NCBI GenBank assembly: GCA_022453515.1
Contig: JAJNNY010000009.1
Coordinates: 248,001 to 312,000, forward strand
Reading direction: 5' to 3'
DNA from: Astrocystis sublimbata
Taxonomy: Eukaryota > Ascomycota > Sordariomycetes > Xylariales > Xylariaceae
DNA: 64,000 nucleotides
Shown piece by piece: positions 1-12,462 of the stretch (position 1 is the stretch's first letter; each line of letters opens with the position of its first letter). The notes beneath the pieces are model-generated. The model was given only the letters and a program-made list of their open reading frames with translations. It was not told where the DNA came from and ran no database searches. The translations under genes and the position numbers were made by a program.

Positions 1-369
1 AAGCAGACCTGATGATACACCCCAACTCCAGCCTCGTCCTAGCCATGTATCCCGCATTCTACAATATCTTCCGCCTAGCTTTTCTCCGTCAGCTTCCTAT
101 TAACACAGGTCGCCATACAAATTGGTCGTCCTCGATACCATTGCAACATCTGCTCGTGTACCATTACTTGAAAACAAGGTGGCAAAGCCGGACACGAACA
201 CCAGAAACCATTCGTGATCGTGAGTGCCTCAAGCAATAGAGTATCGTACATTGTTATCGATTCGTGCCGAGTCGTTATGAAGTGCAATCGGATTATAGGA
301 GCAGATTATCGGGTCCTATTGTAATATCAACACCTTCGCGGGTGTATGATCTACATTTGTGGTGTCCAT
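1..369. other. Left edge, no gene seen
   Basis: This stretch lies downstream of the reticulon stop codon and probably holds its 3' untranslated region. The short open frames overlap on both strands and have no recognisable domain. I see no RNA gene or repeat. Confidence 0.6.
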
Positions 370-2021
370 CTAAATGGCCACAGGCTGTTTCACGCCTGTC
401 TCGTGGAGCTTCTCGGCTCCGAAATTCTGCTTAGGGGCGTCGGGGAAGTCCGCCTCCCGGATAGGCTGGGTAGTGGGCTCAGAAGAAGCCGAGCCACCAA
501 CGTGAAGCATCTGCTGAGCCTTCTGGGTGTAGTCACCCATGTACTGCTTGGTAATCTCGGTGGCTTGGGAGGTGTGCTTGCTAGCAACCTGCTTGATCTG
601 CTCAGTCTGGCTGTTGACAATGTCGGAACTTTGCTTGAGGTAATGATCAATAAGCTCCTGGTTGGTGGTGTAAACTAGGGGCGCAAAGAACAGCACGGTG
701 GTTCCGATCAAGGCAAGGCCCCAAGCGGGAACAATCTTGATCAAGTAGTAGGAGATGAAGGCACCGATGGCAGCCTGTACACAATGCCTGTTAGCGCGGG
801 CTTTGATTTATCGAATATAACGACAGGATGACTTACGGCAGCTGAAGCGGGGACATTTTCGGCAAATAGGATGCGCTGAGCCTCAATGACGAAGAAGTTG
901 ACGAGTTCGTGGACGTCACCAATCAGGGCATCGAGAGTCTCACGGGGAACAGTGTAGTACTTGCGAGGTCGCATCTGAGTGGCAAGGCCATTGCCAAGGA
1001 CGGCCTTGCCAGCAACTTCGGCGAGCACGGTGCAGCCCAGAGTAATCCAGGTGAGCTTGAAGAGATATCGGGTGATGTTGAGGTATCTGGCGATAAAGAT
1101 CAGGGCAACAACGCTGGAGTAGGCAATAGCTGACGCGCCTATGGATAAACCCAGTTAGCACCGACTTGTGCTGCAAATGGTGAATGCATGCGACCAGTAT
1201 TGGACTTACGAGGGTTGTTCCATGAGAGCAGCTCAGAAAAAAAGGAATGGTAGTGTGTCAGGGGCTGTCCGGTGGCAGCAGGGTTGGAGGGTGTGCGACG
1301 GGCATCCGCGAGGTTGGAGAACTCGGCATTTGTCTTAGCGGATTGGTCCTTCATGTTGGCGGCAACGGGGCCTGGACATAACCATACAGGGTCAGAAATG
1401 AACTCGGAAGCGTATATCATATACTGAGATTTGCGGCGGGATGGCTGTAACAGGTAGCTAGGGATATGAACATACCTTTGGCAAGTTGGTCGTAGGCAGC
1501 TTGTGCGTCTATAGGTAGGAAAACGTTAGTTTTGGAGATGACGTCGTCAGGCGGGAGGGGCAACTGCTAAGAGACGGTGATGTTCTATGCTATCACTGCA
1601 GTTGCTACAGTCGCAGTGGCAGCGATAGTGAGTGCGTAGGGTGTAAGATGCAGGATTGAATGTGTAGAGTGATCGACAGAGCCCGAGAGGTCGAGCAGTC
1701 GAGTTGCTGCTGTTTGTATCACTGCAGTGAAGTCATGCGTGTTAGCCTAACGAAGTCCTGATCGAGTTGCGGGAGGGGGGTTGGGTTTGGTGTGTAGAGC
1801 TGGCGTGTACATAGGTCGCACACGTGTAGGTGATGATGTGATGTGCCAGCAGTATACATGATGCAACAGCCAGCATCAAGGACCTACTTCCAGCACATGT
1901 AGATGATAGGGCATCGACGGCCTCGGTTCGGGAACAAGCAAGAAGGAAGCTCACTCACCTTACTCTCTTTGAGGGAGTCGACAGCGGTGCCGCCGTTGGC
2001 GGAAGATCGAGGGGCAGCCAT
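370..2021 (-). CDS. RTN1: Reticulon-like ER membrane protein
   Basis: Reticulons shape tubular endoplasmic reticulum by wedging two long hydrophobic hairpins into the membrane. Five exons join cleanly: 1964-2021, 1476-1508, 1210-1371, 837-1138 and 370-774, giving 319 residues. The reticulon domain begins near residue 70 with FFSELLSWNNPRASAIAYS, the family's Ser-Leu-x-x-Trp-x-x-Pro start. A first hydrophobic stretch lies at about 86-125 and a second at about 186-225 (AAIGAFISYYLIKIVPAWG). The tail from about 230 is hydrophilic, as in fungal Rtn1. The N-terminus (MAAPRSSANG) is short and polar with no signal peptide. The first intron is 455 bp, far longer than the other three (62-104 bp), and its donor is ambiguous: GTAAGG and GTGAGT lie five bases apart, and only the upstream GTAAGG keeps the frame with exon 2. 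The family call is firm; the exact membrane boundaries are inferred. Confidence 0.93.
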
Positions 2022-4974
2022 GATAGCGTGTTATGGGCGTGATCCGGGGAAGGACAGGATGAGGCGGGCGATGATGGGTGGATGGGTGGATGAATGGTTG
2101 CCTGCTATGGTTCGGGCGGATGCCGGGATGAGAGCTGCGTTCGTTAGGTGAGCACGTGGTTCCTTCAGATCGTTCTGGTATTTGCAGGATGGTGATAATA
2201 AGAAGGGGAGGTAGGGTAGGCGGGCAGCAAGAGACAGGGTGACAGGATATGCTGCATGCGATGGGTTAAAGCAGCAAGGTACCTAGGTTAGGTACCTGAT
2301 CGAGCTCCACCGGACTGTGACGCTTGCCTGCGCGAGATAAGGAAAAGGCGGCACACGGCTATACCTTTGTTATGCGATAGGGGAGTTGAGGCAGTTGGGC
2401 AGGAGGGCACAGAGCACAGTTTGCAGATGGATGACACTGGACAGATGGATTCCACTTACAGATGTTTTTCTTTTGTGGTTTGCAGTGAATACTTTTAGTG
2501 ATGCAAGTAGGTTAGGGAGGTTAGGGAGGTTAGGTAGGCAAGAGTAGGTAGGTTTCGCTACCTAGTCTGTGTCGGATAGGGTTCAACTGCGTGGTCTGTT
2601 GCGTGCGTCGTGCGTGTTGTCAATGTTTGTGTGGGAAGGAAATTGTAGCTTGGGTACCTCCGGTAGGTAGGAGGTAGGCACCGACAAAGTTTTATTTGAT
2701 GAAGGATCGGGCCAGCTTGAAGCAAGTGCGTGCCCAGCGCGATGACAGCCTAGACTACGAGTACGGTACAGACCAAGTATGCACTTTCGAGCCCGACAAC
2801 CAGAAATCGCAGACGCAACACAGCCCATGATTTCATCGAAGTGGCATACCCGGCCAGAACCTTGCCAGAACCTAGCAGAACCTAGCACCTGCCTTCCCGC
2901 TAGCTCCACCGGATCATGCAGGTATTTTTATCATCTACCTAAGCAGCTTCCTCTACCACTAACCTTAGTAGGTATCGAGACCTAGTTGTAGGTAGCGCCT
3001 AGCCATAGATGCCAGTCCCAAGCTTCCAACTGAGCTGGGCTGTTACCTCCAGCCACTGATCCATGGTATCCTCCTCGAAAGCAACAGAGGGCACTGCACT
3101 GAGGACAGATAAACACTGGTCGCGTGCCAGTGGCACGCAGGCTTTTCGTACCTACTACTGCAATCGCTGTGCCGCTAGGAGATAGCTCCGAGGCATCGGT
3201 AGCGTCGGTACGCTCTTCCCAAGCTCGACTGGAGCCCGTTGAGCCCGTAGCCTGCAGCCCGAGCGCCCGTACATACTACCTAGCACATGTACATATAGTT
3301 CTTCTGCGCGGTGCAGCTCGCCCCTCCCTCCACCCATGTCATCGCTGATCTATCTCTCTTGCATGACTGGGCCAAATTTCCATCGCACCCTCGCCCCCCT
3401 CTCAATCCAATCCATGATAACAAACAACCTGCGTTTCATCAATGGACCACATCAGCTCACCCAATCATACCACCCGCACGACCTCTAACTACCGCAACCA
3501 CCGTGGTACCTACCTATAAACCCAGCACATACAGGTTACTAGGTCAGGTAGCTACTAACCCAGCAGACAAAGAAGCACAACGAATACTTACTCAACTACC
3601 TAGGTATCCTTCATAACACGTTTTCAAGAAAAGAGGGAGGCAAAAAGAGAGCCAGGGCAACATTGCGTCAGGCACGCGAGCACGTAAGTAAGTACGTAAG
3701 TACCTAGGTAAAACCGCGCTAAGGCAGCTAAAAGCTCCCTAGCTACTGTCTAAGTGCGCAGGCAGGAGCAATGGCGTCACTTGGAGAAGACAGAGAGAGT
3801 ACAGAATGCCAGAGTAAATCGTTTGCCAAGCCGCATGTGATTTGTGCCCACCTTTCCACTGGGCATTGGAAGCTGAGCTGAGGCGGCCCCCATCCCATAC
3901 TCGCCCATCCCCCTCCTTGGAACTCTCGGTCACTTGGTCTCTGCCACTAGACAGGCCCTTCCTTTCCTTTCGTTGCGCGACGAATGTCCCGGATGACGCA
4001 CGACATTTCTGGCTGCATCCTGATTCCTTCACCCTCATCCTCAATCTACTCGTAGAGAACACATCTCTGCAACTACCTGTATGCCTGATGTATACCTAAC
4101 TTACGCGTGGGAGCATTTAGCCTGAGCTATAGCTATGTTGTACATAGTATATGCAGATCTGATTCACCAGGGGAATTCCATGTACATCTCTAACCTAGGT
4201 AAGCAGGATGCTACCTACATACTCGAACAAGAGTCAGGCAACCTTGTTTAAAGTTTTGCATAGTCGTTGCGCTCACCTCGGCTCAACTGATGAAGTACTC
4301 GTTCCATGTTCCAGCTGCACACATACCTACATGGCAGGTACTTACGTCCCTACCTTAGGTAGTTTGCGTTATTTTACTTCAAAGGAGATCGAAACATTGA
4401 TGATCGGATGTGCACATCGGTTCTTCATAACATGCAACTCCAAAACCTGCAATTTTTGATAGAGCCAGCAATGGCCCCATGGTATACGGACATGTAAGTA
4501 GGTAATCACGACGAAAGAACAAGGCTCCATTTCTATAGTATTATAGTATAGTATGGAGACTTGTGCATGCATGCCTTGTAGAAAGCGGCTTGTATTTATT
4601 TATTTGGACATCATTCTTGCGGTATCTACCTCAGCCAGCCGGCCGGTGGGATTTTCATGCCCATGAATTCTGCCCATATTCGAGCAAAAGCCATGGTCTC
4701 CGCTTTCCAAGGTGGTTGTTTCTCCTATTAATTAAATATTTCCCCCCGAGAAACACTGCCTTATGATATTGCGTCGAATCTCCTTTGCTTTTAGATATCC
4801 GTGATATGCCCGGCCCAAGTTCGTCCGGGCCCGGGATAACGATGTACGTAATACCTATACATTCCATCCTCCCAGAGCAATCGTCCATGTGGGATTGCGT
4901 TCTATTGTTGACGCGCTCGGCCGTCATGATTTGCGCTTGATGAGGTAGCAACGCTCTAGTGAAGCCCAGTCGGA
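2022..4974. other. Intergenic, motif-rich, no gene
   Basis: These 3 kb separate the reticulon start from the 3' end of the TBC gene. They carry many AGGT/ACCT runs (about 2510-2570, 3580-3610, 3680-3715) and ACCTAGGT palindromes at 2281, 3598, 3702 and 4193. The open frames are short and overlap on both strands, and I recognise none as coding. The right part near 4975 should include the TBC gene's 3' untranslated region. Confidence 0.6.
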
Positions 4975-7900
4975 CTATCTTCGCCAGCCCCAGAAGCCTC
5001 CAGTTCCGGCATTATTCGAAGCTGTTGAGACGGCAGTAGGTGCACTCTTAACACTACTGCTCGTTTCGGTCCGTGATAGCGCGAAAACTCCCATTATCCC
5101 CGGATTCGACGCTGCCGGCGTTTCGCCAGGTGCGAGGCCGCAGGCCTTGCGCAAGCTCTCAAGTTTCTGCTTATATTCGTCCGCCTCTTGTCGCGCAACT
5201 GCCTCGGCCGTCTTGGCCTGCACTAGATCTGCTACGAGCGTATCGTAGTCGTTCGATGGGCTGGCCTCGTTCTGCGGCTTAGACAGAGATGACGAGCGCT
5301 GGTCGAATGTCTCCTGCGTATTAGGCGTCGATTTGCTGCGTCCCAGTTTCAACTCGCGCAGGCCACCGTTGTTATTAGCCGAGCTTGGCGAGAAGGTTGA
5401 TCCGGAAAACCATCCGCCCGCATCTGCCGCCGATCTTGGCGTGTCTGCTGAAGCTCGGACGCGGAGGGTGTGTATCTGTTTCTCTAACCGTTGTTTGTCC
5501 TGATGAAGATTGCGCACGTGCGCGTGGCTTTCCCGAAGCTGTTCGCGCAGCGAGCTAGCTTCCTGGCCAAGCTCGTCGATTCGACGGTTATATTCCTGCG
5601 ACTTGGACATTTCAATGGTGAGGTTCTCTTTCGCCCGTACCAGTTCGTCGCGCAGTTGCGATTTTGTTTCTGTCGACAATGAGTTTCTCTTGGAGCCATC
5701 ATCGGTGCCGAAGCGATCCTCGACGGCATGGACCAACTGTGACAGTCTGGGTTCGCTTGTGGTATCTTCATCTTGAGTCTCTTCCTCCCCAGATTGGGGG
5801 ACAACGCTCTCGCCCCCAGCGCCGGATTGAGCTTTCAGACCAACCAACAGCGACTTGACAGTTTTTCCGTCTTCTTCTCTTTCCTCTCTTTCCTTCTGCA
5901 ATTGGTCGGCGAGTAGCGAATGATTCCGCTGTAATTCACTGAGCGCCGTTAAGAGATCCTCGATCTGGGTGTGTAGGTTTTTGTCGTTCGCATTAGAATG
6001 CATATGCGATTTCGGAGCGACCGGCGTTGATTCGCGGATAGAAGCATCATCGACGTTGGACGATTCGCGAGATACTGTTGTCGCGTCCGTCGACGAGGAG
6101 CTCAAAACGCTAGAAGAACTGGCCTCCATCGAATTGAGCGTTGAAGCTAAGCTCTGCTTCGACGTACTGCGGCGAAGCATGCTTAATGGCCTCAACGGAG
6201 CGGGGAGACCGGGAGATAAAGTGCCAGGCCTTGGTGAGCTGGCTGTCCAAAGGCGACCCAAAAAGCGGGAGGCGGCTGTGGTCACATCGGCTGTTCTAGC
6301 TGTATTGGCAATGGCGATCTTTTCCTCTCTGTACCGCTGTTCAAGCTGTGCCAACTTTTCCCTGGAAACAATATTCGATAATCCGACAAAGTCGTTTACA
6401 AATTCGTCTGCGTTATAGTGATAACAATCCCATAGTCCACGGGATAAGAGAAGTTGCATTACATCTTCAAGCTCGGTGCAGGCCAGAATACGTCCCTGGT
6501 TTTTGCGCATAAGCGACAATGCGACCCGCATGATAGTCTCCGACGCCCCTTCGGCAAAAATCACATCGTAGATGCGAAACAGCATGGGTAGTGGGCACGT
6601 TACGGCGAAGAAAGAGAGGAACCATTGTGAAACGTAGGCTGGGTCGACTTGGAGATCGTCCAAGTGGGCCGATAGCGCAGGCATATCCTGGCGCAATAAC
6701 TCACGAAACTGATATATTCGAACATGCAACCCTGACAAATCAGGTAGGTAACAAGATCGCAAATCGTAATTCTCCATCAACCTACCAAAGGCTCCACGGT
6801 TAGCTTCTGAGTTATTACCCCCTCAACCGGCAAAAAAAAAAAAAAAAAAAAAAAAAAAGACAAGAAACGAAAAAGAGACGGAAAAGGGAGCGGTTGGAAA
6901 TCGGGGCCGCCCTTCTGGGGAAGACGTGTTGACATCATGTTCAACGTACCGAATAAGAACACAAAAGGCCTGGTTATCGGGCATGTGCATCAGCAGAGGA
7001 CCAACAATAAAAGCCAGCCCTTGGCAGTATCCGATCTTGTGGTCGTAGAGAGAGAAGCACTTCAAGACGCGTCCCAGCATCCTCTGCCCATCCCCTTCAG
7101 GGTCTCGAAACATTTCGACGCCCGGGAAGCTTCTGCCGAGGTCCTTGCCGATGATGCCTTCGTAGGGACTCGATTCGCCACTGAGCCTGTCGAATTGCTC
7201 CAAAAGCAATGTGTCTCTAGCGCTGGCCATGCTTTGCCACACCACACCTCGCAGCGGTGGGGGTATGCCCTTCCGGATCTTGTTGGACAACAATGTGGGA
7301 AGGCGGGCAGCTGTCTGTTGGTAGTCCTTCACCAGGGCCATATAGAATTCCAGATCGGTCATGGGCGGAGGTGGAAGTACAGAGTATCGTAGAGCTGTGG
7401 GTGTCGGGCCATTAACCATTTCCCGGAGCTGAGCCATCGAGGGTGGCCGTGGGCGGCGCACCGACAGCTGTTCGACAACTTTTACCTTGACGCTCTTGGG
7501 ATTTGTAGCGAGCAAGTTGTTCTCCTGCTCGAGTCTTGCAAGAAGCATCTCTGTGGACTGTGATGGGATATAGATGTCAGGAATAATCTGTCCGCGTTCC
7601 GCAATCATACGTACGTTATCATCTGCATCTTTCACTTGCTCGTTCTCTGTTTTCTGCAGCATTTCCCAGTCGACCTCTTCTGTGTCAGAGTCTTCCTCTT
7701 CATCTTCCTCTTGAATTTTTTCTTCCCCATCTTTGAAATTGAAATCGCTCTTCAACTCATCGTGGAGCGTTTTAGGAGTCTCGGCATCTCTGTCTGTTCG
7801 GGCATCGCCTTCAACTTTGTCGTCATCCTCGCACAGGGTTGTCGCAGTGGTAGGTGTGGGTGTGTATTCCGGGCCGAAGATGCTCCTCCTAGAAGGTGTA

Positions 7901-8085
7901 GCAGCTGAGGCCAAATCGGTGTTGACGGATAGAGAGGGAGGCTCGGACAAGCGAACTGTTACCATCGAATCGTGACCCGGTATTCTGTCGTCAGTGGGCG
8001 ATTTGATCATATTCGATGCCGCCGAGGGCGAGTCAACGCTCGGGGAGGGCTCATTCTTCGGGTAGTCGTCGAGGCTCGGATCCAT
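4975..8085 (-). CDS. TBC-domain Rab GTPase-activating protein (Gyp5/EVI5-like)
   Basis: TBC proteins switch off Rab GTPases in vesicle traffic by supplying an arginine and a glutamine finger. Exons 6950-8085 and 4975-6781 give 980 residues. The TBC domain spans about 271-500: KGIPPPLRGVVW opens it, IGKDLGR (312-318) carries the arginine finger, YCQG (353-356) carries the glutamine finger, and the splice junction restores CVLIR-LMENYDLRSC. The N-terminal 200 residues are acidic and Ser/Pro-rich. Two coiled-coil stretches (about 643-695 and 753-821) follow the domain, an arrangement like yeast Gyp5/Gyl1 and animal EVI5, which act on exocytic Rabs. The target Rab cannot be read from sequence. 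An upstream in-frame GTG is not the start; the ATG at 8085 (MDPSLDDY) is used here. The 168-bp intron contains a 27-base T run on the coding strand. Confidence 0.94.
6832..6858. repeat. 27-bp homopolymer inside the TBC gene intron
   Basis: A pure A run on the plus strand is a T run on the coding strand. It lies 50 bases upstream of the intron's 3' splice site, so it could act as an extended polypyrimidine tract. Length in the assembly may be imprecise. Confidence 0.95.
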
Positions 8086-10550
8086 CACGAGAAGGAAAAG
8101 AATGAAGCGGTCGGGAGGCTAGGACAACACGTCGGGATGTAGTGTCTGGCAGATGCTAAGAATGCCAACTATCCCCCTCTTGCCTACTGAATATCGAAGC
8201 TTCGTCCAAACCAAGAGGGTTTCAGGGCAGTGGTGACATCGGGAGAAGAGGATTAGGGTGTACAAGCAACTACCGGTAGCTGCTCAGGCTTGTTGTATTG
8301 GCTGGTCGACGCGAAGTATCCTGTCAGTGGCAGCAGGATGGGGCATTGAGTGGTATATGCGCTGTAGTGAACCGAACCGAACCGAACCGTACTGAGCCAC
8401 AAGTACCGATGGTAGAGTATGAGGTTACAGGAGAAACAGTAGATCAGTAGAGATGGTGTAGATGTGGATTCGATCAGGGGTTCGGGGTCGAAGTGCGACT
8501 AGGGGCGTTTATGGGTAGAATGTGGGCACCTATAATAAACGGTGGACAGAAGCAAGACGACGATTCGACAACGACCTCTTTTGTTTCGCATGTGGAGCGA
8601 GCGCTTCTTGGTGAGACGATTGGGCAACAGCTACAGCTGTCAAGGCGGTCCGATGGTATTGTACCTAATGTAAAAGAAACAAGCTGTAGTCCCTCGGTCC
8701 TCAAAGGCGGAAGGAAAGACAGGTCCGAGTTCTTGTCGTCGCAGGAAAGAAACAGGGAACTCAGGAGTTGGCTGGCTCGGCCGGCTCTGGCCTTGGCTTG
8801 AGGGAATAGAATGTGTGACGTATTGCGTGCCCTGACAATACTTAATGCAGAATGAGAGTGGTCGAGAACTTGGATGCATGAACATATGTCGATTACCTAT
8901 GCGGCAAAAAAAGAGAGACGAGATGTTGCCAACGCAGTAGACAGACAGTAAACGAGGGACGCCGACGAGGTTGATAGAGCAGTTTAATGAGCGGCCAGGG
9001 AGTCGACAGCGATAGGACGCTGGCCCTGGCTGTCTACCTCAGTACTGTTCTTGGACAGGCGAGCAGGTGACGGACCAGAGGGGCAGGGGTCGGTCAGGGG
9101 TCCCTGCAGTCGCGGGTCTTGGCGCCTGAAACAGAGTGCCGACTGGCTTGACTGGCTCTCGTCCCGTTCTGGTTGGCGCCGCAGCCGCACAGTGGATTGG
9201 CTGCAGACCACCACCCCGAGCCACCTGCAGTAATGAATTACGCTTTCGGTACAGCAATAGGTGGGATGCATAAGGTTTCCAACCTTCTCTCTAATCAAAC
9301 CGCGATTCCTGCAACGAACCCAGTCCTCACCAAGCATGTTATCTCACTACATAGATAGGTCACTCACCAAAATCCTCTGTCGGAATCTTGTCGAGAGTCC
9401 ACCTACGTACTCGTACATGCAAGACATGCCTTATGTCACAGATAGACGATAGAACCCCCCCTATCTGAGCCAGAAGCCGAAGCAGAAGCTCCCATCGGGT
9501 GAGGCTTGTACCGAACAGGGCTAGCTCAGGTACGCCTGCGCACCCCTGTCAGTTCCCATTTCCATATCTGGCCGATGCGGGACGCCAACGCGGGCTTAAC
9601 TGCTATGATTGGCCAGCTGGAAAGAGCCTCCCGCGACGGTCAGGGGTTATCGTCCAAATAAGGGATCCCACCCAACGCGACGCGACAGGGCCGCATAAAC
9701 CTTAACGTTCAGCACTTCCAGGTCGCTATGATATACCTGGATATACATAAGTGCTACGGATACCGCTCTTACCGACGACGGCAGCGTACGACGGTCCGCT
9801 AAGTTGTTTCCCCCAACTCAAAAGTACTGGATTGATACCTTGTGCGAAGTAGAGGATATCTGGGTCCGGATGTGAGAGGCTCCCAAGTTTCCAAGCCGAA
9901 AAGAGATAAATGAGGGCGGGAAGATACGTCAGTAGTAGCAACGTCCGAAATCAGCGAAAGCGGGTAATGGATTCAGACGACGATGATTTCGTGTAAAGCC
10001 ACTCATAGATGATAGTGCGAAGTTAGACACTTGAATGATCACCGCTTTAATTAATGTGCATCACTTGATCAGACGGCAAGAGTTCGGATGACTGAACCAA
10101 TATTATTCGCTCGGTTATGTAAACGCTTAAACCTCATATCACGGCCCCATTCTGTTTAAGATAAGGTAAGCCAACTTCAACATCTAGCAGCTTCAACTCC
10201 ATGGGTGGTAATACCTTCCTACTCCCCACCTGCTTGCCTAGGTACCCATACAGATTGCAGGATATATATATTCTTTCTAAAGAGTTTTTAGCCACCCCGC
10301 CATTCCTGACCCCAACAACGCCCAAAAAGTGGTGTCCCAGAAGCATGATTCGTATGCCGATCTTCGCAGGCCTTTTTCGTATCATCTTTATACAAAAGAA
10401 CAAATACCAATTAGATTCCCGTTCAAGGCAGGCTTGCCCTTGAATCCGCGAGCTAGTAGTATTGGGATCGTGATGCCTATATGCATGTGCTCGTAGTTCA
10501 TGCAACATTGTCTACTGTATAGGGCAGTTCTCAGCCTCGATGCCTCCAGC
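8086..10550. other. Intergenic, no gene
   Basis: This gap runs from the TBC start codon (promoter side, near 8086) to the 3' end of the SSXT gene. It contains a (GAACC)4 repeat at 8369-8388 and scattered AGGT/ACCT motifs, one CCTAGG at 10237. No open frame here has a recognisable domain or a convincing splice structure. Confidence 0.6.
8369..8388. repeat. (GAACC)4 tandem repeat
   Basis: Four perfect copies of GAACC lie about 285 bases upstream of the TBC start codon, in its presumed promoter or leader. No function can be assigned. Confidence 0.9.
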
Positions 10551-11393
10551 CTAGGATCCAGGAACACCCATATTCGCTAGCGTTGGTGTGGGTTGCTTCC
10601 CCGGCACTGGGCTAGCTTGACTCGGGGTTTGGGTCCCCGATTGCGCCGAACCAGGAGCTTGGCCTGGAGGCCGCACACCGGGCTCTTTGTTTGGATCAAC
10701 ATCGGGATACAGAGCTTGAAGCTTCTTGTAAAGATCCCAAAGACTTTTAACGGTTTCCTCTCGATCCGTGATGTCCGTCATGACGTCTTTTCCATTCTGG
10801 TCCAGCATTTGCGCTTGCTTGCGCTTAATACTTGCATTGAGCGGTGGTGGCTTCAGGAACACGGGATGCGGCTGAGCCGGCTGGGATGGCTTTCTCTCTT
10901 TGTCCGCCAGTCCCGCCAAGAAGGCCAGATTTGTTTGAAGTCTGCGCATACAACTATATTCGCCTGTCAATAGCTCATCTCGCAAAGATGGGCAAGGAAA
11001 AGTACTTACTTAACGTATTCCTGCCCAAGCTGCTCTTCCTCGGTAAGCTTCTTATCTCCGTCATCCAAACTACCGCTGGTACCATTTGAAGCAGCGCGTT
11101 CCTTCTTAAGAACTAGCTGTGTGTTCTGGATTTGCATGCTTTCCAGTAGCAGCTCGTTGTTGATCTCAAGGATCACGGCCACTCGCTCCTTCTCCTTGGG
11201 GTCCGCCCCAGGACTCAAGGGTGTGGATCCTGCTGACACGCCATTTGTACCGCTTCCTTGGGTATGAGTTGGGAAAGTGGGTGTTTGTGGTGTTTGAATA
11301 CTGTTTGATGTAGGTGTTTGCGCTTGAGCCTGTTGAGATGGCGGGGGCGGCTGATGCTGATGCTGTTGTTGTTGGTGTTGTTGGTGTTGTTGG

Positions 11394-11428
<35 letters not shown>

Positions 11429-12462
11429 CTGCTGCTGTTGTTGCAGTTGTTGTTGATGATGATGCTGCTGCTGCTGCTGATGTTGATGCTGCTGCTGTAA
11501 ATGTTGCTGCTGCTGCGGGTGTTGCTGTGGGTGTTGCTGTGGGTGATGTTGCGGGAATTGCTGCTGATGTTGCTGCTGCGGCGGGATGTTGGTTGGCTGT
11601 CCATGATGTGGTCCCTGGGCATTCGGTGGTCCTTGGAATTGAGGTTGTTGCATGACCGATCCATTGCTTGGCGATGGTGATGGCTGCGGAGGTTGTGCTT
11701 GGAAGGTCCTTTGCGGTGTAGGCGTCGACATGTTGGCATTGGGCTGCGATCCTTGCATGCGCTGCATGAGTTGCTGCTGCTGCTGCGGGTTCATGCCTTG
11801 TTGCATGGGATATCCAGGCATCGGCATGCCGCCCCCCATCGCGTAATTTGGAGGCATATTCATCTGAGGAGGAACCGAGCTGGGTATACCGGCGCCATAG
11901 GCGGGATTTGAGTACGGAGGCTGGAAACCGGGCACTACTCAAGCAACGAAACGTTAGCGACATGCTAAGGTCAACGAATGAAGCAATCGTCACGTCCACC
12001 GGCGCGGCATATTCAACTGTTCATTCAGCTGCTCCGCCATGGTGGTTTTGTTGCGAAACCCCAGGCGCATTTCGCCGAAGCCGCCTGGCACATGCCAGGC
12101 CAGGCGGCGGGGGGGAAGAGCAACCACACAAGCAGAGAAACCGAGAAAGGATACGGCAGGGTCGCGGAGCAGAGGCGCAATGGGTATATGGCAGGCTTAC
12201 TTTGGCCATTGGCAGCAGCCATGTGTGGCATGCCGGTGTTCTGCATCATTCCGGAGGGCCCTACACCGGCCATGATATTAGGATTACCGGGGAAGGCAGC
12301 AGCAGACTGGGCGCCCATGGGATACTGCTGAGGGTTGTACATCATCTGGTTGGGAGAGGTGGCAGGCTGCTGCATGGCGGGATTCTGAGAGCCCGGGGGT
12401 GGGGCGCCGCCATTGTACTGTGGTGAACCAGCAGGATTATTGTATCCATAACCGGCGTACAT
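10551..12462 (-). CDS. SSXT (SS18-like) domain protein, likely SWI/SNF subunit
   Basis: SS18/SSXT proteins are small subunits of SWI/SNF chromatin remodellers and act as transcriptional coactivators. Three exons (12201-12462, 11010-11934, 10551-10953) give 529 residues. The conserved helices are split by a Ser/Asp-rich insert: RVAVILEINNELLLESMQIQ (about 338-357), then EEQLGQEYV and CMRRLQTNLAFLAGLAD (about 387-413). The first half is Pro/Met/Gly/Gln-rich, with a Gln/His stretch at about 206-282. Fungal SSXT genes usually carry the domain after such a low-complexity region, unlike animal SS18, where it is N-terminal. The last junction gives VNCMRRL, using the acceptor AATATAG; the nearby GACAG acceptor would bring an in-frame stop. 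Location in the nucleus and complex membership are inferred from the family. The first intron is 266 bp. The Gln-rich coactivator-like composition could mislead searches toward unrelated Q-rich proteins, but the SSXT motif is specific. Confidence 0.9.
11353..11583. repeat. CAG/CAA/CAC-rich trinucleotide tract coding for Gln/His
   Basis: The minus strand reads as CAG, CAA, CAC and CAT codons for about 77 residues of the SSXT protein, with a longest pure Gln run of 16. Codons are mixed rather than a perfect repeat. The same DNA gives long Leu/Ala-rich antisense frames that are artefacts. Confidence 0.93.

Noticed and set aside
8086..8088. GTG as start of the TBC gene
   Set aside because: The adjoining ATG at 8085 is the normal eukaryotic start; the GTG only extends the frame by one codon.
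11314..11655. Ala/Val- and Leu-rich open frames on the plus strand
   Set aside because: They are the antisense reading of the Gln/His repeat of the SSXT gene.
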